This document shows positions 46,248-54,061 of a stretch of 64,000 bases of DNA, in pieces. Every line of letters starts with the position of its first letter. Positions within the stretch are counted from its first letter, which is position 1. Origin of the DNA: Paenarthrobacter sp. GOM3 (lineage in GTDB: Bacteria; Actinomycetota; Actinomycetes; Actinomycetales; Micrococcaceae); contig NZ_CP136562.1 in assembly GCF_018215265.2 (NCBI RefSeq), forward strand, positions 3,720,001 through 3,784,000, written 5' to 3'. The notes beneath the pieces were generated by a model, which was not told the DNA's origin, did no database searches, and saw only the letters and a program-made list of their open reading frames with translations. Both the position numbers and the translations under genes were made by a program.

Positions 46248-46715
46248 ATGACCCAGAAACTCCTCGTCGGAACGCAAGCACCTGACTTCGCGCTGCTCGA
46301 CGCCGACGGCACCAAGGTCTCGCTGTCCGATTATCGCGGACGCAACGTCATCGTCTACTTCTACCCGAAGGCCGCAACCCCCGGCTGCACCACCGAGGCG
46401 TGCGACTTCCGCGACAACCTCGCCAGCCTGCAGGGCAAGGGCTACGACGTCATCGGGATCTCCCCGGACGGCCCCGAGGCCCTCGCCAAGTTCACCGGCG
46501 AATTCGCCCTGACCTTCCCACTGCTCTCCGACGAAGACCACAAGGTTGCCCTGGCCTACGGCGCCTGGGGCGAGAAGCTGGTTGACGGCGAAATCGTCGA
46601 AGGCCTGGTCCGCTCCACCGTAGTGCTCGACGGCGAAGGCACCGTGAAGCTCACCCAGTACCAGGTCTCGGCCCAAGGCCACGTCCAGGCGCTGAAGGAA
46701 GAGCTGGGCGTCTAA
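46248..46715 (+). CDS. bcp: Thioredoxin-dependent thiol peroxidase (Bcp)
   Basis: A 155-residue atypical 2-Cys peroxiredoxin that reduces hydroperoxides. The peroxidatic Cys47 lies in YPKAATPGCTTEACDF and the resolving Cys52 five residues later, as in the Bcp/PrxQ group. AAAGGA is eight bases upstream of the ATG. The gene stands alone, followed by 32-bp repeats and a terminator. Confidence 0.9.
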   Translation: MTQKLLVGTQAPDFALLDADGTKVSLSDYRGRNVIVYFYPKAATPGCTTEACDFRDNLASLQGKGYDVIGISPDGPEALAKFTGEFALTFPLLSDEDHKVALAYGAWGEKLVDGEIVEGLVRSTVVLDGEGTVKLTQYQVSAQGHVQALKEELGV

Positions 46716-46792
46716 CCCTCTCTCACGCCCCGCCTGCTTGAGCGAATCCCTCTCTCACGACCCGCCTGCTTGAGCGGATCGCTCTCTCACAT
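46716..46792 (+). repeat. 32-bp tandem repeat, locus A
   Basis: Two full units (46716-46747 and 46748-46779, CCCTCTCTCACGCCCCGC... type) and a 13-base partial third unit start at the bcp stop codon. The same 32-base period and a related sequence occur at 50731-50811 and, in the other orientation, at 52899-52947. Confidence 0.8.
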
Positions 46793-46809
46793 AACTGCAC
46801 AAAACCTGT

Positions 46810-46839
46810 AACGCCCGCTCACTTCCGTGAGCGGGCGTT
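46810..46839 (+). terminator. Rho-independent terminator after bcp
   Basis: AACGCCCGCTCAC and GTGAGCGGGCGTT form a 13-bp perfect stem with the loop TTCC, ending in a short T-run. It lies 95 bases after bcp, beyond the repeats, and 55 bases before the next gene. Confidence 0.85.
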
Positions 46840-46893
46840 TCATATGTCTTGACTAAACGTGACAAAACCCCTGCCGCATTAGTTAATGGAGCC

Positions 46894-48000
46894 ATGGTCT
46901 CAACCGCGTCCCCACGCCATGCCGTCGTCGTCGAAGATGACGCCGACATCCGTGGGCTCCTCGTCCTCATCCTTGAGCAGCTCGACTTCGTCGTGACCGA
47001 GGCACCCGACGGCCTGTCCGGCGTCGAGGCCGTCCGGAACACCAACGCCGAACTGGTGACGCTGGACATCAACCTCCCCGACATCGACGGCATGGAAGTG
47101 TGCCGCCGGCTGCGGGAATTCTCGGACGCCTACGTCCTGATGCTCACGGCCCGCGCCGACGAGATCGACCGGCTCAACGGCCTGGACACCGGCGCGGACG
47201 ACTACATCAGCAAGCCCTTCAGCCCCAAGGAAGTCCAAGCCCGCATCCGCGCGTTGTTCCGCCGGGCGCGCACGCCCGCCGCCCCCGCCGAGGACCAGCG
47301 CCAAGTCGATGAACTTGAACGGGCCGCCGTGGTCCAGCAGAGCCTCCTCCCCCGGGAGACGGTCCGCGTTGACGGTTACGACGTCGCTGGTGCCTTCCGC
47401 CCGACCCGCAGCGTTGGTGGGGACTTCTACGACTGGTACCAGACCCACGACGGCATGCACCTGACGTTCGCCGACGCCATGGGCAAGGGAATGGGCGCGG
47501 CATTGATCGCAGCGACCGTCCGGGCGGTAATGAGATCAGTCGCGGACACCCCGGCCATTGCTGATGCGTTCGGCTCGGCCAGTGCCACCATATCTTCCGA
47601 CCTTGACCAGTCGGGCTCGTTCGTCACCATGTTCCACGCTCGGTTGGACAGCAGCTCGGGCAAGCTCAGTTATATCGACGCCGGCCACGGCCTTGCGCTG
47701 TACGTGCCGGCTGACGGGGCGGCTCAGCGGTTGGTGTCGGCCGGTCCGCCGGTGGGCATCCTCGACGACCAGCAGTGGCCGGCCGCGGAACTTGAGCTGG
47801 AGCCCGGAGATTCCCTGGTGATCGTGAGTGACGGGGTGCTCGATGCCCACGATTCGCTGGAAGACTTCGTGGTGAACGTCGAAAAGGTGACACGCAACGG
47901 AGCTACCTCGGACGAGGTGTGCGCCGCCCTCCTGGAGCTGGCACCCGCTGCAACCGCCGAAGACGACGTGACCGCCGTCGTCGTTCGCCGTAAAAACTGA
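46894..48000 (+). CDS. Response regulator with PP2C (SpoIIE/RsbU-type) phosphatase output
   Basis: A 368-residue protein. The receiver domain (about 9-125) has the acidic pair in VVEDDADI, the phospho-accepting Asp58 in LVTLDINLPDIDG and the Lys in ISKPFSP. A short helical linker leads to a PP2C-like Ser phosphatase (about 145-365) with RPTRSVGGDFYDWY, FADAMGKGMGAAL and the late VSDGVLDAHD/AEDDVTAVVV motifs. It would dephosphorylate the STAS protein encoded three genes downstream. ATG 46894 is preceded by TGGAG. Confidence 0.9.
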   Translation: MVSTASPRHAVVVEDDADIRGLLVLILEQLDFVVTEAPDGLSGVEAVRNTNAELVTLDINLPDIDGMEVCRRLREFSDAYVLMLTARADEIDRLNGLDTGADDYISKPFSPKEVQARIRALFRRARTPAAPAEDQRQVDELERAAVVQQSLLPRETVRVDGYDVAGAFRPTRSVGGDFYDWYQTHDGMHLTFADAMGKGMGAALIAATVRAVMRSVADTPAIADAFGSASATISSDLDQSGSFVTMFHARLDSSSGKLSYIDAGHGLALYVPADGAAQRLVSAGPPVGILDDQQWPAAELELEPGDSLVIVSDGVLDAHDSLEDFVVNVEKVTRNGATSDEVCAALLELAPAATAEDDVTAVVVRRKN

Positions 48001-48019
48001 GCCACACAAAGGGGGGATT

Positions 48020-49996
48020 GTGACACGTTTCTGGACCCGGCTGCTGGTTGTCCTCACAGTCATTTTGGGCGTCAACTATGTGGCTTGGCGTTGGTTCGCG
48101 TCACTGAACTGGGATGCGTGGTGGATTGCCGTTCCGTTGGTCATCGCCGAAACGTACAGCCTGATCGACGTGATGCTCTTCGGTCTCACGGTGTGGAACC
48201 TCAAGATCCGCAAGCCGCCGCCCCCCGCGCCCGCCGACGCCACAGTGGACGTTTTCATCACCACCTACAACGAGCCACTGGACCTGGTCCTGACCACGGC
48301 CCTGGCAGCCAAGGACATCCGGTGGCCGCACAGCACCTGGATTCTTGACGACGGCAATCGCCCCGAAATGCGCGAACTCGCCGAATCGAACGGGATCGGC
48401 TACGTGACGCGCGGTGCGGATTGGACCCCTGACATGCCGCGGCACGCCAAAGCGGGAAACCTGAACAACGCGCTCATGGTCACCTCGGGCGAGTACCTGC
48501 TGATCCTCGACGCCGACCAGATCCCGGAACCGGACATCCTGGACAAAACGCTGGGCTACTTCAACGATGACCGCGTAGCGCTGGTCCAAACCCCGCAGTA
48601 CTTCATCAACGTCCCCGCCGACGATCCCCTGGGCAGCCAGGCTCCCCTGTTCTACGGCCCCATCCAACAGGGCAAGGACGGCTGGAACGCGGCCTTCTTC
48701 TGCGGCTCCAACGCGATCCTGCGCCGCGAAGCCCTCATGCAACTGGGTTTGGTGGGCTACGTCAAAGCCACGGAAAAGAGTGTCCGGCGGGCATTGAACG
48801 CCTCCCGCTCGGCCATCAAGAAAGCGCGCCGCTCGGAAGAGGCCCGCAACCCCCTGGTGGAGCAGATGCTCAACGAGGTGGAAGCCGCCACCAATACAGC
48901 CCAGCAGGAACTCGATGCACGCGTGTCACTCAGCGAGATCACGTACCGCGTGCGACGCAAAGTGGACGAAGCCGTACGCACCCTGGTCGCCGCGGACTTC
49001 TCCGCGCTGCAGTCCGACCTCGAAGAAATCGCGGCGATGGAACTCGCCCACGTCGGCGAAGGTGGGGTCACCACTGTGGCGAGTGACGCCGTCGACCGCA
49101 TGTCCGGGCGCGACTGGTCGCCCCTGGGCGCGCTCGAATCGGTCCACGCCGTCCTGGACGCCATCTCCGTGGAACGCACCGATGAAGCCCAGCCAATCAT
49201 GCCGCTGGCCACCATTTCGGTCACCGAAGACATGGCGACGGCCATGCGCATTCACGGGCTCGGCTGGAAGAGCGTGTACCACCACGAAATCCTCGCCAAC
49301 GGATTGGCGCCCGAGGACCTTAAAACCATGCTCACCCAGCGACTCCGCTGGGCGCAGGGCACCATGCAGGTCCTCCTTCGCGAAAATCCGCTGGTCCAGC
49401 CCCGGCTTTCCTGGGGACAACGGCTCATGTACTTCTCCACCATGTGGAGCTACCTCAGCGGGTTCGCGGCCGTGGTCTATTTCGCTGCGCCCATCATTTA
49501 CCTGACGCTCGGCATCCTCCCGGTCAGCAGCCTCAGCTACGACTTCTTCATCCGCTTCATCCCGTTCATGGTGGTCAACCAGCTTCTGTTCGTGGTGGCC
49601 GGGCACGGGATCCCCACCTGGCGCGGGCAGCAGTACAGCCTTGCGCTGTTCCCCACCTGGATCAAGGCATGCACGACGGCGGCCCGTAACGTCTGGTTCG
49701 GGCGTCCCCTCGGGTTCGCGGTCACCCCTAAGGCCCGCCAAAGCGGCGGACCGAGTTGGAGCCTGATCCGGCCCCAGATCACCGTGGCCGTCTTGCTCGC
49801 TGTGGCAATGGTGGTGGGCATCGCCCGCTTGCTGACCGGGCTTTCCGAACCGCTGGGCACGTTGGTGAACGTGGCGTGGGTGGCCTTCGACCTCGTTGTC
49901 CTGAGCGTCCTGGTCAAGGCAGTTTTGTACAAAGGTTTCGTGCCTGAGGATGTTGGGCCGAAGCGCCCGGAGGAAAGGAATGCAGATGCAATTTAG
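48020..49996 (+). CDS. Membrane glycosyltransferase family 2 (cellulose synthase-like)
   Basis: A 658-residue processive-type polysaccharide synthase. Two N-terminal membrane segments precede the GT2 domain with VFITTYNEP, DDGNRPEM, DADQIPEPD and the QRLRWAQGTMQ motif; several membrane segments follow from about 470 to 640. Between the GSNAILRREAL step and the later TISVTEDM region there is an insertion of about 145 residues (about 245-390) rich in Ala, Glu and Arg that looks helical. GTG 48020 follows GGGGGGA. It is enclosed by signalling genes. Confidence 0.85.
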   Translation: MTRFWTRLLVVLTVILGVNYVAWRWFASLNWDAWWIAVPLVIAETYSLIDVMLFGLTVWNLKIRKPPPPAPADATVDVFITTYNEPLDLVLTTALAAKDIRWPHSTWILDDGNRPEMRELAESNGIGYVTRGADWTPDMPRHAKAGNLNNALMVTSGEYLLILDADQIPEPDILDKTLGYFNDDRVALVQTPQYFINVPADDPLGSQAPLFYGPIQQGKDGWNAAFFCGSNAILRREALMQLGLVGYVKATEKSVRRALNASRSAIKKARRSEEARNPLVEQMLNEVEAATNTAQQELDARVSLSEITYRVRRKVDEAVRTLVAADFSALQSDLEEIAAMELAHVGEGGVTTVASDAVDRMSGRDWSPLGALESVHAVLDAISVERTDEAQPIMPLATISVTEDMATAMRIHGLGWKSVYHHEILANGLAPEDLKTMLTQRLRWAQGTMQVLLRENPLVQPRLSWGQRLMYFSTMWSYLSGFAAVVYFAAPIIYLTLGILPVSSLSYDFFIRFIPFMVVNQLLFVVAGHGIPTWRGQQYSLALFPTWIKACTTAARNVWFGRPLGFAVTPKARQSGGPSWSLIRPQITVAVLLAVAMVVGIARLLTGLSEPLGTLVNVAWVAFDLVVLSVLVKAVLYKGFVPEDVGPKRPEERNADAI

Positions 49997-50318
49997 CTAT
50001 GAGGTCAAGGACTCCTACGCGGAAGTGAAGAGCGTGGGCCGTTTGAACATGGTGGCCGCGCCGAAGCTCCGCGAAGTAGTGAACGAGGTTGTGGCATCGG
50101 GTTCAAACCGCGTGGTGGTGAACTTGGCCGAGACCAACTTCATGGACTCATCCGGGCTGGGCGCACTGATCGGTTGCCTCAAAGCCGCTCGCCAGGCCGG
50201 CGGCGACCTCCGGATCGCCGGGGTCCAACCGCAAGTGAAGATGGTCCTTGAGTTGACCAACATGGACCGCGTGCTCACGGCCTACCCTTCGGCCGAGGAG
50301 GCATTCGGCGATGACTGA
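49986..50318 (+). CDS. Anti-sigma factor antagonist (STAS domain)
   Basis: A 110-residue SpoIIAA/RsbV-like protein. The conserved phosphorylation loop is NFMDSSGLGALIG with Ser55/56. The phosphatase encoded upstream would remove the phosphate and the kinase-like protein encoded next would add it. The second of two close ATGs (49986) is preferred for spacing to AGGAAAGGA. Overlaps the end of the glycosyltransferase gene by 11 bases. Confidence 0.85.
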   Translation: MQFSYEVKDSYAEVKSVGRLNMVAAPKLREVVNEVVASGSNRVVVNLAETNFMDSSGLGALIGCLKAARQAGGDLRIAGVQPQVKMVLELTNMDRVLTAYPSAEEAFGDD

Positions 50319-50730
50319 CGTGATCGCCCGCCGGGGGTTCCACGGGCCTTCCACCGAGGAAGCCATCGAGGCCATCCACAACGAACTGGACGCCTTGTGG
50401 GACGACGCTTCCTTCGTGCCCGATATGGACCGGATGACTTTCGCTACCGCCGTGATCGAAGCCGCCGCCAACATTGTGCAGCACGCACTGCCGGTGGCGG
50501 AGAAGCCCGTGGAGATCGACGTCGACATCAGCGTCCGGCCCAGCCGCCTGGTGGCCAGGGTGAGCGCTTTCAACGCCCGCGAGCCCTTCGCCGACGACAT
50601 GCAGGCGTCCATGCCTGATTCGGAGGCGGAGTCCGGGCGGGGGCTGGCACTGATCGAAGCACTGGTGACTACGGTGACGTTCGAACGCCAGGACGGTACC
50701 AACACGTGGATCCTGACCCGCAACACCTGA
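50311..50730 (+). CDS. RsbW-like anti-sigma factor / serine kinase (HATPase_c)
   Basis: A 139-residue protein with GHKL ATPase features: FATAVIEAAANIVQHA (N-box), and ESGRGLALIEALV (G-box). It is read from an ATG overlapping the STAS stop by eight bases. It would bind and phosphorylate the STAS protein and, when free, sequester a partner such as a sigma factor or another target. No sigma factor gene is adjacent. Confidence 0.85.
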   Translation: MTDVIARRGFHGPSTEEAIEAIHNELDALWDDASFVPDMDRMTFATAVIEAAANIVQHALPVAEKPVEIDVDISVRPSRLVARVSAFNAREPFADDMQASMPDSEAESGRGLALIEALVTTVTFERQDGTNTWILTRNT

Positions 50731-50811
50731 CCCTCCCTCACATCCCACCCCCTTCAACCCAACCCTCCCTCACATCCCACCCCCTTCAACCGAACCCTCC
50801 TTCACATCCCG
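50731..50811 (+). repeat. 32-bp tandem repeat, locus B
   Basis: Two nearly perfect units (50731-50762 and 50763-50794; CCCTCCCTCACATCCCACCC type) and part of a third begin at the first base after the RsbW-like stop codon. Same period as loci A and C. Confidence 0.8.
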
Positions 50812-50904
50812 ACGGAGGGGTGTTCTGCCCATCGCCGCCGGGAGGCATGTGTGACACCATTCGGTGAGTACCGCCGTCGAGCGTTTTATGAAGTTGGGGG
50901 AACC

Positions 50905-51456
50905 ATGCGCAGAACCGCGCAGCAGAACTTGCGGCTGGCAGCTGCGCTTTTGGGGTGCGCGGCGGCGATATCCAGCTGCGCCACAACCCCGGACGGCCCC
51001 ACCCGGAAGCCGAGCTCGGCGCCCCCGGTCACAGCCGCTCCGGCATCGCTCGCCGAGAGCACCACCAAGTACGACGCCCTGACCAAAGAGCTCGTCGAGG
51101 CCTTGGAAGCCAAAATGCCAGGCATCACCTGGGCCCCGGATGATCCCATCAGCGTCACGAACACCAAAGACGGCACGTGTATCTTCCATCCGCAAAGCAT
51201 GAAAAGCAGCGCGGACATCGTGGAGCCGTCCAAGAACTTCGAGGCTGTTTTCGACGCGGCAGACCCCATCCTTGAAAAACACGGCTTCCCGGCGTTCGGC
51301 GGAACTGACCCCGTTCCCGGTGGCTGGGTGGTGGCCCGCAGCACTGACGGCACTGGCGCAACCATCACCATCGAATCGAAGAGCCCGGCCTTCCTGAGCA
51401 TGACGGTCCCGGTCACGGCCGAAAGTTGTGCCGGCACGGCCACCCCCACGGGCTGA
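50905..51456 (+). CDS. Secreted lipoprotein, hypothetical
   Basis: A 183-residue lipoprotein. Signal peptide of about 25 residues ends in lipobox ISSC, followed by a Pro/Ser/Thr-rich linker and a domain of mixed alpha/beta type with two Cys (GTCIFHP, AESCAGT) that could pair. GGGGGAA precedes ATG 50905. It lies 89 bases before a WXG100-calpain gene and could belong with it. Confidence 0.7.
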   Translation: MRRTAQQNLRLAAALLGCAAAISSCATTPDGPTRKPSSAPPVTAAPASLAESTTKYDALTKELVEALEAKMPGITWAPDDPISVTNTKDGTCIFHPQSMKSSADIVEPSKNFEAVFDAADPILEKHGFPAFGGTDPVPGGWVVARSTDGTGATITIESKSPAFLSMTVPVTAESCAGTATPTG

Positions 51457-51544
51457 CAGGGAAGTTCTATCCATAGCGTCCGGCGGGCCACACGGTTACG
51501 GTGACCTTGGCTTCATGGCCACAACATTCGAGGGGGACGGGACA

Positions 51545-52630
51545 ATGCCGGGATTCTACGGTGCTGATGTTGAACAATTGCGGACCTTGGCCAAGACCAT
51601 GTCCCGGCACTCCGAGAGAATGACCTCGCTTTCCCAGGAACTGGGAAACCTCATCACCAACGCCCGCTGGGACGGCCGGGATGCCGCGATGTTCCGGGCG
51701 TCGTGGAACTCCGAGCACCGGCCCATGCTGGTGAAGATCTCCGCCGAGCTGCGGGACCAGGCCTCGGAATTGGCCCGGAACGCGGACGAGCAGGACAAGA
51801 TCAGCTCCGGGTCTTCGGGTTCCGATCGTTCCGGGCGGGGCGACTCCAACCCACCCGGCGACCCCGGGCCCCTGAACCCGGACACGCCCGACGTCGATGT
51901 TCCCGGCGATGTTCGCAAAGACCCCGACGCCGGCAACCCCAGCGACATCCGCCAGGGCCAGATCGGTGACTGCTGGCTACTGGCCGGGATCGGTTCGGTG
52001 GCCCAGGAATTGGAGCGCCAAGGCAAATTGGACGAGTTCCTGGAATCGCATATGCGTCCCGTCGGCGACCCGCCCACGCACTGGGTCGTCACCCTGTACG
52101 AGGACGGCGAACCCGTGGAAGTGACCGTGGAGGCCAAGTCCACGGAGGGCGGGGTTCGCGGCGCAGACGGCCAACCGAACTGGTTGTCCATCTACGAACG
52201 CGCTGCCGCTGAGCACCGGGGCGGCTCCTACGATGACATTGATGGCGGCTACAGCAACGAAGCCATGGAGCTGATGACCGGTAAGTCCGCGGATAAGGAC
52301 GGGGAGCTGAACCTGGACGACATCGAGGACAAACTTTCGGACGGCAAAGCGGTTTCCGTAGGCACCGAAGATGTGAAGGACGATGACTTCGATTGGTTCT
52401 GGGAATCTGAAGAGGTCAACCGCACAGACGTGGTCCCCAACCACGCGTACATGGTGGTGGATGTAAAAACCAACGACGACGGCCAGAAGGTCATCGTGCT
52501 GGCCAACCCTTGGGGGCCTTCAGGCGGTTACATGGAGGGCGACAGCGACCACAAGTCCGGAACGCTGGAACTTACCGAAGATGAGTACAAGGAAAACTTC
52601 GATTCCGTGTACTCCGTGGATGTGAAGTAA
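51545..52630 (+). CDS. WXG100-domain calpain-like cysteine protease
   Basis: A 361-residue protein. Residues about 1-85 form a WXG100/ESAT-6-like helical hairpin (VEQLRTLAKTMSRHSERM... with the turn RWDG at 41-44). An Asp/Pro/Ser-rich linker (about 86-130) connects it to a calpain-type papain-fold protease with QGQIGDCWLLAGIGS (Cys143), NHAYMVVD (His300) and LANPWG (Asn321). The WXG100 part suggests export by an ESX/type VII pathway, so the protease may act outside the cell or as a toxin. ATG 51545 follows GGGGGACGGG. Confidence 0.85.
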   Translation: MPGFYGADVEQLRTLAKTMSRHSERMTSLSQELGNLITNARWDGRDAAMFRASWNSEHRPMLVKISAELRDQASELARNADEQDKISSGSSGSDRSGRGDSNPPGDPGPLNPDTPDVDVPGDVRKDPDAGNPSDIRQGQIGDCWLLAGIGSVAQELERQGKLDEFLESHMRPVGDPPTHWVVTLYEDGEPVEVTVEAKSTEGGVRGADGQPNWLSIYERAAAEHRGGSYDDIDGGYSNEAMELMTGKSADKDGELNLDDIEDKLSDGKAVSVGTEDVKDDDFDWFWESEEVNRTDVVPNHAYMVVDVKTNDDGQKVIVLANPWGPSGGYMEGDSDHKSGTLELTEDEYKENFDSVYSVDVK

Positions 52631-52632
52631 GG

Positions 52633-52902
52633 ATGCCCGTGGAACAGCTGGTAACCGTGAAGCAAGGAATGCAGCCAACCTTCGACGGCGTGCAAGTTGG
52701 CGTGGTGAAGATCGGCATCGCCGAAGGAGCTCCTGCCGTGCAGTTCTGGATCCGAACGGCAGAGGACGAACGGAAACAGGCCTTCCGGGAAGGACAGTCC
52801 GTCGCACTCCCCGGGGCGGGGATCCTCACCGTCACCGGAATCCAGCCCGACGACGACTCGGCCCTCGCCTCGGTGACGTTGAAGTACGACGCCGGGACGT
52901 GA
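52633..52902 (+). CDS. Small hypothetical protein next to WXG100-protease
   Basis: An 89-residue beta-rich protein starting MPVEQLVTVKQGMQPTFDG, two bases after the protease stop. It resembles DUF6406-type small proteins by pattern, though I cannot confirm this. Its tight linkage suggests it is an immunity protein/inhibitor or chaperone for the protease. Its stop codon lies inside the first unit of repeat locus C. Confidence 0.6.
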   Translation: MPVEQLVTVKQGMQPTFDGVQVGVVKIGIAEGAPAVQFWIRTAEDERKQAFREGQSVALPGAGILTVTGIQPDDDSALASVTLKYDAGT

Positions 52903-52947
52903 GAGAGCGTCACGCCCAAACAGGTGGGATGTGAGAGAGCGTCAGGC
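52899..52947 (-). repeat. 32-bp tandem repeat, locus C (inverted)
   Basis: One full unit (52899-52930) and 17 bases of a second read as the reverse complement of the repeats at loci A and B. It spans the ends of two convergent genes, including both stop codons. Confidence 0.75.
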
Positions 52948-54036
52948 TTTGGCGAGCGCCTCTTTCAGCGCGCCGAGCACCAGTGTCACCGACGCACTGT
53001 TTGCGTTGGGGCCCATCATTCCGATGCGCCACACCGTGTCCGCGTACTCCCCCACCCCAGAGCCGATCTCCATACTGAAGTGCTCCAAAAGGTAAGCGCG
53101 GACGGCAGCCGAGTTGACGCCGTCGGGCACTTTGACGGTGGTGAGGCTCGGCAACCGGGAACCTTCGGCGGCGAACAGTTCCAGCCCCATCTCCTGCAGC
53201 CCATCCTGCAACGCGGCACCAGCGGCGCGGTGGCGGGCCTGCACAGCGTCCAGCCCTTCGGCGAGGATGCGGTCCAGCGCAGCTTCGAGGCCGGCGATCA
53301 TGGTGACCGGTGCAGTGTGGTGGTAGGTCCGGGCACCGCTGGCCGCGCCGACGTAGCCGCCGAGGAGCCCGATATCGAGGTACCAGGAGCGCGGATCCTT
53401 GACCCGGCGTTCGAACGCGCGGTCGGACACCGTGAACGGCGACAATCCTGGCGGGACTCCCAAGCACTTCTGCGTGCCCGCGTATCCGACGTCGATCCCC
53501 CAGTCGTCGGCCAGCAGCTCCAACCCGCCGATCGATGTGACGGCGTCCGTAATCAACAGCGCGTCGCCCTTTCCTGCGCCGAGGGCGGCGATGTCGGAGA
53601 TCACGCCTACGGATGTCTCGGCGTGGACCGCCGCGATCACTTTCGGATGAGGGTGTGCCGAGAGGACCCGGTCAGCATCGACGGGCTGACCCCATTCGTG
53701 GTCGACGCGGACCACCGTTGCCCCGCACCGTCGGGCGACCTCGCACATCCGCGCCCCAAACAGTCCGTTGACAGCGATGACTGCCACGTCGCCGTCGGAC
53801 ACGGTGTTCACGAAAGCCGCTTCCATCCCGCCTGAACCTGTGGCACTCAGCGGGAGCGTGCGTGCATTGGAAGTCCCCCACACTGTCCGCAGGCCCTCGC
53901 AGGTGTGGTCCAGCCGCTCGATGAACACTGGGTCCAGGTGGCCTAGCACGGGGTACGCCAAGGCGGCCATGGCTTCGGGGTAGCAATTGCTCGGGCCGGG
54001 ACCGAACAGGAACCTGGACGTCAGAATGTCTGGCAT
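52942..54036 (-). CDS. Class V aminotransferase (alanine/serine-glyoxylate type)
   Basis: A 364-residue fold-type I PLP enzyme of class V. Near the N-terminus it has FLFGPGPSNCYPEAMAALA and HLDPVF, then the substrate/PLP segments TGSGGMEAAFVN and DAVTSIGGLEL, and the Schiff-base Lys in YAGTQKCLGVPPGLS. These are features of alanine-glyoxylate and serine-glyoxylate aminotransferases. AAGGAG lies six bases before ATG 54036. It would connect with the glyoxylate operon metabolically, though it is 8 kb away on the other strand. Confidence 0.85.
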   Translation of the reverse strand: MPDILTSRFLFGPGPSNCYPEAMAALAYPVLGHLDPVFIERLDHTCEGLRTVWGTSNARTLPLSATGSGGMEAAFVNTVSDGDVAVIAVNGLFGARMCEVARRCGATVVRVDHEWGQPVDADRVLSAHPHPKVIAAVHAETSVGVISDIAALGAGKGDALLITDAVTSIGGLELLADDWGIDVGYAGTQKCLGVPPGLSPFTVSDRAFERRVKDPRSWYLDIGLLGGYVGAASGARTYHHTAPVTMIAGLEAALDRILAEGLDAVQARHRAAGAALQDGLQEMGLELFAAEGSRLPSLTTVKVPDGVNSAAVRAYLLEHFSMEIGSGVGEYADTVWRIGMMGPNANSASVTLVLGALKEALAKA

Positions 54037-54061
54037 GGCGAACTCCTTCAGCTGGTAGTGG

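Noticed and set aside
46716..52947. 32-bp repeats as a CRISPR array
   Set aside because: Units are directly adjacent with no unique spacers, only two to three copies per locus, and no cas genes are near.
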